A stretch of DNA of 64,000 nucleotides from Elephas maximus indicus (Eukaryota > Chordata > Mammalia > Proboscidea > Elephantidae). Positions 44,745 to 55,115 of this stretch are shown here, in pieces (position 1 is the first letter of the stretch; each line of letters begins with the position of its first letter). Position numbers and translations under genes: made by a program. The notes beneath the pieces are model-generated. The model was given only the letters and a program-made list of their open reading frames with translations, ran no database searches and was not told the origin of the DNA. The stretch covers positions 47,431,768 to 47,495,767 of the forward strand of contig NC_064831.1 in NCBI RefSeq assembly GCF_024166365.1, given 5' to 3'.

Positions 44745-44878
44745 GGAAGGAGAGTCTGTCAGTATACTCTGCATGCATTTGTACAGGTTGTTTATTTTGA
44801 CTTGGTAAGAAAAGACTGGAAACAACTTCAGAGTCCATCAGTGGAGGACTGGTTAAATTAGCTACGGTACCTCCACTC

Positions 44879-45084
44879 AGGAGTTCCTGGGTGGAGTAAA
44901 TGGTTAAGCACTTGACTACTGACCAAAGGTTAGTAGTTCAAAGCCACCCAGAGGCACCTCTGAAGAAAGACCTGGTAATCTGGTTCCAAACATCACAGCC
45001 TTGAAAACTTTGGGAGCACAGTTCTACTCTGCAACATGTGGGTTGCCACGAGTTGAAATCAACTCCATGGCAAATGGTTCCTCC
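44879..45084 (+). mobile_element. AfroSINE, long form, inside L1
   Basis: GGAGTTCCTGGGTGGAGTAA, AAGACCTGGTAATCTGGTTC and TGCCACGAGTTGAAATCAAC mark head, block and tail. Confidence 0.93.
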
Positions 45085-45172
45085 ATTTGAAGGCATATCG
45101 TGTAGCTGTAAAATGACGGAGGAAGTTCTGTATGTATTGATATGGAAATAGCCCCAGGAAATATTGTCAGGC

Positions 45173-45202
45173 AGAAAAAAAAATATATATATATATATAT
45201 AC
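45173..45202. repeat. A-run and (TA)n microsatellite
   Basis: An A-rich run passes into about ten TA units. Confidence 0.92.
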
Positions 45203-45425
45203 AGGGCTTCTTGGAAAAATGGCTGAATTCAGGGCTTAGGTAGTGAAAGTTCAAGAACAGCCTAGAACAGCTTGTGGTGCCAGAAAGTAAGGAAGTGCTC
45301 AAAAAATAACAGGGGCATGTCAGAAGATAAGAGGAGTCCACTTGAAAGGGCTTCCAACGGCCAAATCTAGGTGGCTTGAGAAACAATAATGAGAGCAGTG
45401 GATCATGACATAGAATAAAACAAAT

Positions 45426-46140
45426 GTTTTGCTGCGCGAGAGAAGCCAGACACCAAGCACTACATATTGTATGAATCCATTTATGTGACATTCTGGAAAA
45501 GGCAAAACTATAGGGACAGAAAGCAGATCCCTGGTTGACAGAGAGGGGGTGGAGGAGGGGTTGACTACAAAGGGACAACATGAGGGAACACTGGGGGTGA
45601 CGGAACTGTTGTTTCCTGACTGGTGTTAGATACACGACCCCATGCATTTGTCAAAACCCTCGGAAGTGCACATCAGTGATTAGGCAAATTAAACAAAAAC
45701 AGAAAACCCAACAAAAAGTGCGTGTAGGGGGAACCGTCAGTGGAATACAACCTGTCACAAATGAACCTAATCATAACAGAGGAATAACATAATCACCCTG
45801 AAGCAGGTAGGGAAGAAGAGAACTAACTTGAGTACCTTCGAAAAATAGTATTTTGACTAGATACTGTAAGGCTAAAGACAAAGGGAACTGTAACAGTTAA
45901 TTTGTTTCTCCCGGGGTATGAGTTAGCAATTCTGAAACAACTGTAGGTATGTATTAGGGCTGAACAGATAATAACCATATTGTAGATGTTGAGAGCCAGG
46001 CTTTTCAGTGTCAGAAAAAGACATTACAAGTAAGCCAAGAGGGGAGACTAGAATGAACCCTGTGGTGCTGAGTTGGAATCTAAGGGATCGAAATGAATTT
46101 ATGGTTTTTCACTTGATTGATATATGCATACGTGTGCGCA
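45426..46140 (+). mobile_element. old L1 3' end and UTR mosaic
   Basis: AAGCACTACATATTGTATGA, TCCATTTATGTGACATTCTG, GGCAAAACTATAGGGACAGA and GGTGTTAGATACACGACCCC are L1 3'-terminal words. The following part to 46.14 kb is AT-rich, UTR-like and less certain. Confidence 0.65.
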
Positions 46141-46212
46141 TACATAAATATATGCATATATACAATTACACATACATACAGATAGAGAAATACTCATGTG
46201 TGTGCATACATA
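46119..46212. repeat. TA/CA-rich microsatellite
   Basis: Alternating TATGCATA, CATACATA and TGTGTGCA words. It immediately precedes an AfroSINE tail. Confidence 0.8.
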
Positions 46213-46225
46213 GATTGGTATATTA

Positions 46226-46366
46226 AAAAAAACTCATTGCCATTGAGTCAATTCCAACCCATAGCGACCCTATAGGACAGAGTAGAACTGCCCCATAAGG
46301 TTTCCAAGGTGTGACTGGTAGATTTGAACTGCCCGCCTTCTGGCTAGCAGCCCACTTCTTAACCAC
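46226..46366 (-). mobile_element. AfroSINE, short form, head-truncated
   Basis: AAACTCATTGCCATTGAGTC to GCAGCCCACTTCTTAACCAC. The head end (CCACCAGGGCTCC) is missing. Confidence 0.93.
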
Positions 46367-46479
46367 ATGCGTATATTTCCAAGCTCTGTTCTTTGAGAGG
46401 GCCTAGAAGCAATCTTGCCCAGCGACAATAAGTACACTTAGTGTGTGGATCTTGATTTCTAAGTGGAAGTAATCAGGGC

Positions 46480-47205
46480 TCCTTGATGATATGGTTGATT
46501 CTAGGCTTTGGATCAGGAAAATAAAGTGCCCAGAACATCTCATGGTACCAGAAAGTAAGGAAGAGATCAGAAAAAGGATGAGGGCTTATTGAAAGTGCCA
46601 GAGCCCACCTGAAAGCTCTCAATGGCCAGAGCTGGGACAATTTGAGCAAGAAAATAATGATAGTACTGGATTATAATCCATAGAATAGCACATACATCCG
46701 TGAGCCTATGCTGGTAGAAACAAAGAAATGGATAAGAAAGTGCAGCTCTTTCTTACAGAAGAATTTCAACGAATAAATGTAGACGGCATGAGAGACATAG
46801 AAAACCATCAGTAGGAAAACACCACAATGATAGTTATTGCAGGCAAAATTAGTAGGTGAAAGTTTGAGGAGAAATAGTGTTTACATAGTGTCAACATGTC
46901 TCCCCAAAGGTATTTATTCATTACAAAGGGAAAAAGAGTAACTACGGTGGAGAAACCAGCAGATGCCACCATAACCAAGTGATCAACATCATGTACGCCT
47001 GATACGATACACTGAGGGCATGTCACCTTTGTGATATTCTTAGCTAAAATGCATAACCTCAACCTAATCATGACATCAGACAAATTCAAACTGACAGACC
47101 TTCTGCAAAATAACTGACGAGTACTCATTAAAAGTATCAAGATCATGAAATACAAAGACTGAGTAACCATCACAGAAGACCAAAGAGACACAACAACTAA
47201 ATACA
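46480..47205 (+). mobile_element. L1M 3' UTR
   Basis: AATGATAGTACTGGATTATA, ATCCATAGAATAGCAC, CAAGTGATCAACATCATGTA, ACAAATTCAAACTGACAGAC, TACAAAATAACTGACGAGTA, TATCAAGATCATGAAATACA and GACACAACAACTAAATACAA follow the L1MC/L1MD-type 3' UTR in order. The 173-residue minus-strand frame across it is a shadow. Confidence 0.82.
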
Positions 47206-47695
47206 ATGTGGGGTTGCCACTCAGATGGACTAGGAGAATGGGTCTGCCCAAAGCCAAGGGTTCAGTGTTGCTGTCCCTGCGAGTCTGGACTGCGGGGCTG
47301 AAGTCCAAGACCAAGTGGCCTCTACCCATGTTCTGGAAGACAGGGCTGTTGCCCAGATGGTCTGGGAGAAAAGAGGATTATTTTCAAGTCTTGAGAACTA
47401 ATATAATTTGTTCTGCTGGGTTTTGGACTTGTTTAGTGCCTGTGACCTCCCTTTTCTCTCAAATATCTCCTGTTTGTAACGGAAACATTTAGCCCGTGTC
47501 TGTTCCACCATTGTACTCTGGAGGCAGATAACTTGTGTTCTAGATGCCACAGGTTCACAGATGAAGAGGAATTTTGCCCCCGAAAGGAATATGCCTAAAG
47601 TCTTAACTCATGTTTGATTTAGATGGTTCAGAAGATGAGATTTTGGACTTGGAGTTGATTTAAGACTTCTGAGACGTTATCTGTATTTCCAGCAG
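47206..47695 (+). mobile_element. ERVL-MaLR internal fragment
   Basis: TCTGCTGGGTTTTGGACTTG, CCATTGTACTCTGGAGGCAG, ATAACTTGTGTTCTAGATGC and GATGAGATTTTGGACTTGGA match the non-coding 3' internal region of MaLR elements (THE1/MST/MLT type), which normally precedes the 3' LTR. No LTR follows and no coding region is present. Confidence 0.75.
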
Positions 47696-48298
47696 CATGA
47701 ATTCTCTCATCTGCTGAGCCTATTCCCTGTTTTCCTTGGGACTGTATTGACTCATGAGCTCTGTTGTTTGCCTGAGTGCCCTTCTTGCTGGGGATTTTCC
47801 GTCTTCACTGTTCCATGGTATGTGCTGGTTGCACCTTCTGGCTTCAAACTCGATCTTGGTTTAGTGGTCTAGTGTTCCTGCTCTAGGTATATTTTTTAAT
47901 ATAAATCTAAACAAGCTGCGTCAATCCTTATTTCTGAGGAGGAAGCATGGTCTCCGGCCCTGTTTTACATATAGGACTCTCAGCTCAATCTGCCACTGTC
48001 ATGGGTAAGGTGAATACGGCTCCTGTTCTCAAGCAGCAATGAAGCCTTGGGTTCCAGCTCATACCTGGCCTTACCTCTCCATGAGCTCCCAGTGGCATCT
48101 CCTATCGCCATAGGCTTCCTTTACAGTTTGGGGACTTTTATCTTTCATTTATCTCTGTGTTTGGAGTAGAGGGGAGTGGTTTCAGTCTGTGCTGACTCAC
48201 CCTTCTTGACCTGGGAAGATCTGAATTGCTTTTATAGTTTAAACATATGCATTATAAAATAAACATGAAAAAGGGAGCTGGCCCCATAGACATGTAAT
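47696..48298. other. unassigned DNA
   Basis: Where a MaLR 3' LTR would be expected I see no LTR start. No gene recognised. Confidence 0.3.
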
Positions 48299-48495
48299 GT
48301 GTCACGGTGATTAAGAGCACAGTTGGACCTGAGTTTGAATTCCTGCTCTGTCACTTTCTAGCTGCACAGTCTTGAGCAAACGCATAATCTGTGTGCATCA
48401 CTTTTCTTCTTGCACAATGGATATAACAACCTTGCCTGTTGTGGGGACTAAAGGAGATAATGCATATACAGCACAGCGCCTGGCACTTGGGAGCT
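48299..48495 (+). mobile_element. MIR, nearly complete
   Basis: GTGATTAAGAGCACAGTTGG, ACCTGAGTTTGAATTCCTGC, CTGTCACTTTCTAGCTGCAC, TGGATATAACAACCTTGCCT and AGCACAGCGCCTGGCACTTG reproduce the full MIR. Confidence 0.92.
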
Positions 48496-49189
48496 GCCCC
48501 CTTACCAGCTTCCTCAGGTTTTTTCAGTTGAAACAGCCATCAGAGTCAGGAAAATGGAGACCAAGCTGGCAACGGTGTTACTGGCGGAGCTGCTGGAGAA
48601 CACAAGGAATATGCTGTAATTGGTGTCTGTCTCTCTGATGCCTCATGTCACCATTAACTCCAGTTTCAACAAATGGTGTCACAAAATCCAGGCCGACATA
48701 AAGCGTTTATTACCGTATGTATCTTCATATTACTTAATTGGTGTTCTTCCAATAGTTCATTTGAATAAGGAAAACTTTGAAATACAAAAATGTTGGTAAC
48801 TTTTGGAGATCACATAAAGTGAGTTTGTTGTTTGTCTGGATTTTCCCCCAGCCTGTGGGTGCTTTTGCAAATGTCTTTTCTTAAAACAAGCAAATTAATT
48901 TTGTTATTTTATAAAGTAAGACACAGACTTAAATTTCCTCCATTTACCAGATGCTTTGGATAGCTCACAAGGTCCGTTTTACAAATAAAATCATCTCTTC
49001 ACTTCCCATGTGTCATATGTGTGTGTACGTGTGTCTGTGCATTGTACATGCACACAAGCAACCAAAATCATAAACACGATGCTTTGAAACCTATCAATTT
49101 CATTAAGTACTTCTCATTCAAATAAAAAAAAAAAAATAGCAACAGCTAAATAAAGAAATGTAGTCACAGCAGGCCCCATGTGTCTGTCA
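48496..49189. other. AT-leaning unassigned DNA
   Basis: Contains short TG/CA and oligo-A runs (49.02-49.06, 49.12 kb). No gene recognised. Confidence 0.3.
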
Positions 49190-49645
49190 GTTTGTTGTCC
49201 TGAGGTGGCTTGCGTGTTGCTGTGATGCTGGAAGCTATGCCACTGGTATTCAAATACCAGTAGGGTCACCCATGGTGGACAAGTTCCAGCAGAGCTTCCA
49301 GACTAAGATAGACTAGGAAGAAGGACTTGGTGATCTACTTCTGAAAAACTGGCCAGTGAAAACCTTGTGAATAGTTATGAAACTTTGTCTAGTACAGTGC
49401 CGGTGGATAAGCCTCTGAGGTTGGAAGGCTCTCAAAATACCGCTGGGGAGGAGCAGCTTCCTCAAAAAGTAGAGGGTCAGTGAAAAAGAGGAAGACCCTC
49501 AAGGAGACGGATTGACACAGCGGCTCCAATAATGGGCTCAAGCATAACAATGATTGTTACGATGCGGCAGGACCTGGCAGTGTTTTGTTCTGTTGTACAT
49601 AGGGTCGTTATGAGTCAGCACTGACCGGAGACACCAAACAACAGA
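49190..49645 (+). mobile_element. RTE LINE 3' end, sense
   Basis: TGCTGGAAGCTATGCCACTG, GTATTCAAATACCAG, GAAGACCCTCAAGGAGACGG, AACAATGATTGTTACGATGC and GTTCTGTTGTACATAGGGTC, then GTTATGAGTCAGCACTGACC and ACACCAAACAAC. This is the end of the RTE coding region plus its 3' terminus, in the orientation that shows the tail shared with AfroSINE. Confidence 0.88.
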
Positions 49646-51297
49646 CGTGGAAGGATCTGACCTCTCAGCTGCTGCATATCCAATGCAACAAAATGTCCCC
49701 TTTTTGAAAAATCGCTTCCCATTTTATCATTCCTTGCAAATCCACAGTAATGCTGTTTTATGGAAACAAAATTAAAAAAAAAGAACAAATACCCTTTGCC
49801 CTGCTGGTTAATAGAAACCAAAGTTTGTAACAAGGTAACCATTTTACAGCCCCCCAAGCTCATTAAGACTACATTCTTCCTGCTGTGTTCTGTCTTCAGG
49901 ACAGCTACAGGATTAAGCTAGATGGGGTGTGATCCTAAAGGCTGTCCTACTGGAGAATGTTCTGGCCAAATTCAGTCTGTTACATTTTACGGTTCTTTTA
50001 TAGCTCCCTTAGTACCGTGCTGCTCAGCTGCAAACATAACGTAACTCGCTTCCTTCCTGAGGTGTTTCCTACTGTTGTTCCCCCCTTTAAAGAAGTTAAA
50101 ATTAAAAAAAAAAAAAAAAAAAACCCAGTGTGAATTTTACTGCTGAGTGCATAGGTCGTTTTCCGGTATTCCGGGTGAATATTAAGGCACCAAAGGATAA
50201 AGTTTACTGTGTTTATGGGAGCCTGAGGAACTCTTCTGCCATGTGACTTCCCTTCTGTACGGCCTTCCTCTATTGGGCATGGCTACTTCCACCTCATCTA
50301 CCCCACAGCACTTAGTTAATTATTTTTATCGTGTATTTCATAGCCACAGAATTTGTAGGAGGAAAGAGAGTTTTCACTATTCTCTCCCTCCTGAAAATTT
50401 CTCTTATGGCAAGTTGCTGTGGTTGACCAAACAAAAATCTCCCTGCAGGGTCAGTCACAGTGGTTATGGAGGCACGATTTACTCTGAATAAAAAGAGAAG
50501 GACACTTTTCAACCTTTCAGAAATTTTTGCTTTAGGTTGAGGTTGAAGGGGCTGGAGCATTCACCTTGACAATAGCAGCATCAAAGGTAATTTCTCTGAT
50601 AAACTACTCTGCACTCTGCCTTTAGCCTTGTACCTAATGGTCTCCTTATTTTTGTTATCAGTAAAACATCTGCCTGGAAAGGGGGGCCAATTACTGATTA
50701 AATGCATTTTAGACAGTTAACAAATATTTAGAGAGTGCATAATTTCTACAGATCTTTGTAAGGTTCTAAATAAGAAGATTAGTGACATTTGGCCCCAGCT
50801 CTCCTTCAGCAACCACTGGCACCTGGGCTTCTAGCAGACTCCCGGCTCTTCCGTTTGCTCCCTTCTCTTTCTCCCTGGGTTGACCCCCTCTCTTCCTTGG
50901 CCCTAAGGGGGGACACTCCATTCACCTTTTCTGCACCTCACACAGCCCACACCATCCCCCTGGATGCTGTTCAGATAAAGTCCCTACTTCCCCGCACCTA
51001 GTCCTTGCATCTGCTGGGGTATTGCCACCATTACATCTTAGTCCACAGAAGCTTCAGTACCTCTCAGAAATCAACCTCTTTTTTCCATCATCTCTATTTC
51101 CTGTGCGCCAAGCTACCCAACCTCAAAAGCACAGCTCTGTCCTTGCCTTTTTCCACACCCTCATTGCACAAATCCAGTCACCAAGTCCTAGGGGCTCTTC
51201 TTTGGGAATTTCCCTTTCCCCTGACCCTCCCTGCTGTAACCTCTCAACTCTTTGTTGGGTCCTGGGCTAAGGGTGAGGAGCCAGCCTGGGTGGTGTG
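49646..51297. other. unassigned DNA with an A21 run
   Basis: A run of about 21 A lies at 50104-50124. Pyrimidine-rich frames at 50.79-51.30 kb have no family signature. No gene recognised. Confidence 0.3.
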
Positions 51298-51345
51298 AGC
51301 AATTTGCAGTTGGCTGCTGATGTAAAGGTTGGTGGTTTCAATCCA
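51298..51345 (+). mobile_element. outer AfroSINE, left part
   Basis: GAGCAATTTGCAGTTGGCTG, TAAAGGTTGGTGGTTTCAAT and CC are the head and B-box region of a copy that is interrupted at its B box and resumes at 51500. Confidence 0.8.
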
Positions 51346-51499
51346 CAACGGTTAAGAATTTGGCTGCTAACCAAAAGGTCAGCAGTTCAAATCCACCAGC
51401 TGCTCTTTGGAAACCCTGTGGGGAAGTTTTACTCTGTCCTATAGGGTCCCTATGAATTGTAATCGACTTGACAGCAATGGGTTTGGTTTGGGTTTTAGT
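51346..51499 (+). mobile_element. inner AfroSINE, short form, nested
   Basis: ACGGTTAAGAATTTGGCTGC, AGCAGTTCAAATCCACCAGC and CCTATGAATTGTAATCGACT, then GGGTTTGGTTTGGG. It is inserted within another AfroSINE in the same orientation. Confidence 0.92.
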
Positions 51500-51632
51500 G
51501 GGTCCACAGAAGAAAGGCCTGGCAAACTGCTTCCCTAAAGATTACAGCCAAGAAAACCCTATGAAGCTGTTCTACTCTGTAACATGTGGGGTTGCCATGA
51601 GTCGATGGCAACCAACAACAACAACAACGGGC
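51500..51632 (+). mobile_element. outer AfroSINE, right part (long form)
   Basis: GTCCACAGAAGAAAGGCCTG, CAAACTGCTTCCCTAAAGAT and GTTGCCATGAGTCGATGGCA, then an (AAC)n tail. The long-form block shows that the host is a long copy invaded by a short one. Confidence 0.9.
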
Positions 51633-51987
51633 TGCAGGTATCTGCCGCTCCAGCTCTCCAGGTCCATTTACCTGCCCCCGTCAGACGAAGACTCCATACC
51701 AACCATTCTGTGGTGTCCAAGTACTGTTTGGTTAACTCAAGTGCACTCGGTTTAGCATTTGATGCCTTTTCCACCATCTGACCCCACTTCTCCTTCCTAG
51801 TAAGAATCCCACAACCCTCCTAACAGGCAGCGTTTGCTGAGGAAAGCTGGGTCACTCTCTATATCCTATTCACACACTCTGTCCACCTTCAGCGTCCTCC
51901 TCCTCTCACTTGTCCTAGACCCATTATTTCTAGTCTAGCTCAATCCCACTTCCTCCGAGGACTTCTCTGGTCTTTGCTGCCTCCTTT
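51633..51987. other. possible L2 remnant
   Basis: Pyrimidine-rich, with CCTCCGAGGACTTCTCTGGT and similar words reminiscent of L2. Not firm. Confidence 0.35.
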
Positions 51988-52620
51988 GGATTTTTGTTGT
52001 TGTTGCAGAACATACACCAATCCAACAGTTTCTACATGTACAATTCAGTGACATTGATTACATTCTTCAAGCTGTGCAACCATTCTCACCCTCATTTACC
52101 AAGTTGTTCCTCCCCCATTAACATAAAATCATTACCCCGAAAGTTTCCCATCTAATCTATTGAGTTGCTGTTGTCAAGTTAACCCCATATGGATAGTTCT
52201 TAAAAGAGCACAACATTCAAGGCAGACATTCTTTAGTAGTTAAGCTAAACAGTTATTTAGTTTAAAAGAAGACTTCAGGGGATGTTTTTTGGTTTAACAT
52301 TTAAAGGGCAATCATTTTAGGGGTTCTTCCAGCCTCCATAGCTCCAGAAAGTCTGGAGTCCATGAGAGATTGAAATTCTGTGCTTCATTTTCCCCCTTTT
52401 GATCAGAATTCTATAGAATCTTTGATCAAAATGTTCAGTAATGGTAGCAGGGCACCTTCCAGTTCTTCTGGTCTCATGACGAAGGAGGATATTGTTCGTG
52501 GAGGCAACTAGCTACATTTTCCATTTCCTCCTTCCGTTCCTGATTCTTCTTCCTGTGTTGCTTCAGGTGAATAGAGACCAATTGTACTTTGGATGGTCAC
52601 CTCCTTCAGATTTTTAATCT
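51988..52620 (-). mobile_element. L1 3' UTR, antisense
   Basis: CAGTTTCTACATGTACAATT, GTGCAACCATTCTCACCCTC, TTCCTCCCCCATTAACATAA, AGTTCTTAAAAGAGCACAAC and GATCAAAATGTTCAGTAATG are the same words, in the same order, as 35.73-36.33 kb, with roughly 80% identity by eye. Confidence 0.9.
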
Positions 52621-52816
52621 AGCATCTTTTTTGGGGGGAGGTGTATATGTCAATTAACCACTATTTGTGAAGTCTTTTTATATTGTTATTTTGAATTTTC
52701 AAGTGTATTTCATTCAATATGTCATCAAACATTTATTGAATACAAATTGTGCCTAGGTGGTGGGCAGGATACTTGTATGTGTGTGTTTTCTGGGGGAATC
52801 TTTACAACCAGGTTGT
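52621..52816. other. spacer, possible L2/MIR tail
   Basis: TCAAACATTTATTGAATACA and TTGTGCCTAGG resemble an L2 or MIR end. Otherwise unassigned. Confidence 0.3.
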
Positions 52817-53322
52817 CATGGATTGAATTGTGTTCCCCCAAAATATGTGTCCACTTCTTTAGGCCATGATTCCCAGTATTGTGTGATTGTCCTCCATCTT
52901 GTGATTGTGATTCCATGTTAAAGAGGATTAGGGTGGGATTGTAATACTCTTACTAAGGTCACATCCCTAATCCAATGTAAAGAGAATTTTTCCCTGGGGT
53001 GTGGCCTGCACCACTTTTTATCTTACAAGAGATAAAAGGAAAGGGAAGCAAGCAGAGAGTTGGGGACCTCATACCACCAAGAAAGCAGTGCCAGGAGCAG
53101 AGTGAGTCCTTTGGACCTGGGGTCCCCGTGCAGAGAAGCTCCTAGTCAGGGGGAAGATTGGTGAGAAGATTCACCGACAGGGAGAAGAAGCCTTCCCCTG
53201 GAGCTGATGCCCTGAATTTGGACTTTTAGCCTACTTTACTGTGAAGAAATAAATTTCTGTTTATTAAAGCCATCCATTTGTGGTATTTCTGTTATACCAG
53301 CACGAGATAATTTAGACACAGG
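52817..53322 (+). mobile_element. MaLR (MLT1-like) solo LTR
   Basis: Starts TGTCATGGATTGAATTGTGT and ends with GAAGAAATAAATTTCTGTTT, ATTAAAGCCATCCATTTGTG and CAGCACGAGATAATTTAGAC, keeping the MLT1 start and 3' polyadenylation region. The middle (CTGGGGTGTGGCCTGCACCA, CCACCAAGAAAGCAGTGCCA) differs from the 6.72-kb copy, so it belongs to another, perhaps lineage-restricted, subfamily. Confidence 0.8.
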
Positions 53323-53369
53323 TGAAGATTCTCCTCATATTATAAATGAGGAAAACAGCGTTTGCTTAA

Positions 53370-53578
53370 GCTCCCACAGTTAGTCAGCAGCATGCTGCAG
53401 TTTCCCCTGGAAAGGGTGCCGAACTAGAAATCTGAGAGCTGGCTTCTGATCTTGACCCTACCGCCCTCAGCTGTGTGATCTTGGGCAAGTCACTTCCTTG
53501 CCTCCCTAACAGAGACATTCATTGCTAGATTGTAAGAGGTGATAGTAGTCTTACACCGCCTCACAGTGCCCAGTCACA
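53370..53578 (+). mobile_element. MIR, diverged
   Basis: GTGCCGAACTAGAAATCTGA, CTGTGTGATCTTGGGCAAGT, CACTTCCTTGCC and CTAGATTGTAAGAGGTGATA follow MIR. Confidence 0.8.
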
Positions 53579-53581
53579 GTA

Positions 53582-53738
53582 AAAACCCAGTGCTGCCTAG
53601 TCGATTCCGACTCATAGCGACCCTATAGGACGGAGTAGAACTGCCCTGTAGAGTTTCCAAGGAGCATCTGCTGGATTCGAACTGCTGACCTTTTGGTTAG
53701 CAGCTTTAGCACTTAACCGCTACACCACCAGGGTTTCC
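53582..53738 (-). mobile_element. AfroSINE, short form, well preserved
   Basis: AAACCCAGTGCTGCCTAGTC to TACACCACCAGGGTTTCC. It still retains GGATTCGAACTGC and intact promoter boxes, so it is relatively young. Confidence 0.96.
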
Positions 53739-53822
53739 CTAGTCACCATACGCGCTCAGTAAACGCTTGTAGATCTGTCATGGTGGCAGGAAAGAGCTAG
53801 GTTTCTGACTGTTAAGTTTCTA

Positions 53823-54008
53823 ACTGTTGTCAGCTGCCGCGGAGTCACTCGTGGCGAGTCGACGTGTGCAGAGAAGAACTGCTCCGTTGGGTTTTCAAAG
53901 CTGTGACCATGGGAGGCAAACTGCCATACCCATCTTCCCAGGTGCCCCTGTGGTTGCCAAGAAGAGCTAACCCCGAGCGCTTAACCGTCTGCGCCACCCA
54001 GAGACTCC
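53823..54008 (-). mobile_element. AfroSINE, long form, diverged
   Basis: TGTTGTCAGCTGCCGCGGAG, CTGTGACCATGGGAGGCAAA and CGTCTGCGCCACCCAGAGAC. It abuts the CpG island. Confidence 0.88.
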
Positions 54009-54479
54009 TAGCTGGGGGAAAAAAAAAGTCCTAAAATATGTCCTAAACGCAAACACAAGGCAGCGCAGAAGGGTGAGGGGAAAACTGAGCTCAGTGTCTG
54101 TGGGGTGGGGACCGGCCGCGCAGTAGGGAAGGCTTCCCGGAGGCGGAGAACTTGGAAAGGCGGAGGCTCGGTGGAGCTAAATGCCCGGGGCTGGCTAAAG
54201 AGGGGTGGAGGACGTTCAGACCAGAGGCACCGCGAAGACGAAGCGTCCGTCGGAGGGGTGTGAGGCAATGGGTAAGGGGTGGAAGAGGCGCTGGCGGGGC
54301 CGCAGAGGGCGCGCGTCCCGGGCGGAGGCCGAGTGCAGTGGGTGAATTTGCGCCGAGGGGCCGTGGGCTGCACGAGGGGTCCTGGGAGTGAAGGAGGCCG
54401 GCGAGCTGACGGACGTGCGTGGGAGCGCCCCCGGCAGGCCCGTCAGGGCGCAGGACCTCTCCGCGGGGCGGCTTGGGCG

Positions 54480-55045
54480 GGGCTTGTTCCCGGGGTGGGG
54501 GGAGTCTGCGGGAGGACGGGGCGGGGGCTGTGGGAGGGGGCTGCAGGGCCGGGGTGCTGGAGGGGCGGGGCGGGCCTGCGGGGCGGGGGCTGCGGGGTGT
54601 GGGCTGTGGGGCGAGTCTGGCTCTGGCCCCTCCTCCCGGGGCGGGACTTCGGGGAGGGGCCTGCGGGCTGTGGCTGCGAGGTAGGGGCTGTGGGCGGGGT
54701 TTGCGGGCTGGCTGGCTTGGCCCCGCCTCCCGGGGCAGGGCCTATGGGCGGGGTCTGCAGGTGGGTCTGGCCCGGCCTCTCCTCCCGGGGCGGGGTCTGC
54801 AGGCTGGCCTGGCCCGGCCTCTTCTCCCGGGAGGGCGTCCGCAGGCGGGTCTGGCCCAGCCACTCCTCCTGGGGGCGGGGTCTGTGGGCGGGGTCTGCGG
54901 GCTGGCCTGGCCCGGCCTCTCCTCCCTGGGCGGGTCTGCAGGCGGGTCTGGCCCGGCCCCTCCTCCCAGGGGCGGGGTCAGAGGGCGGGTCTGTCTGGCC
55001 CAGGCTCCTCCTCCCGGGGCGGGTCTGGCTGGCCCGGCCTCCCCG
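54480..55045 (+). repeat. degenerate GC-box minisatellite in the CpG island
   Basis: A unit of roughly 40-56 bp recurs: TCCTCCCGGGGCGGGGTCTG followed by CAGGCGGGTCTGGCCCGGCC and close variants. Clear unit starts fall near 54631, 54725, 54780, 54823, 54863, 54919, 54961 and 55007. Nearly every unit carries a GC box. The repeat explains why long frames stay open on both strands here. Confidence 0.85.
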
Positions 55046-55059
55046 AGGCGCCGTGGCTC

Positions 55060-55115
55060 CTGCACTCGAGCCTGGCTGTGCTGGCGGCGGGAGCGGGACA
55101 CCGGCCTCGGTAGCG
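55060..55115 (+). other. probable 3' part of a first exon (5' UTR), start undefined
   Basis: GGGACACCGGCCTCGGTAGC then G|GTAAGTGAG gives a full-consensus donor with GT at 55116, located at the downstream edge of the GC-box array. Exon 1 of CpG-island genes typically ends this way. The transcription start cannot be placed, and the left coordinate is arbitrary. Weaker alternative donors lie at 54272 (GTAAGG) and about 54680 (GTAGGG). Confidence 0.45.

Larger units (their letters stand above)
44745..45425 (+). mobile_element. old L1 3' region, interrupted
   Basis: AACAACTTCAGAGTCCATCA, GTGGAGGACTGGTTAAATTA, then after the SINE TAGCTGTAAAATGACGGAGG and GTATTGATATGGAAATAGCC, are L1M 3' words. From 45205 the text parallels 46.49-46.69 kb (CAGAAAGTAAGGAAG, AGAAACAATAATGAGAGCAG), so two related 3' UTR segments lie 1.3 kb apart. 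Confidence 0.75.

Noticed and set aside
46808-47329. 173-residue minus-strand frame
   Set aside because: Antisense shadow of an L1M 3' UTR and the MaLR fragment.
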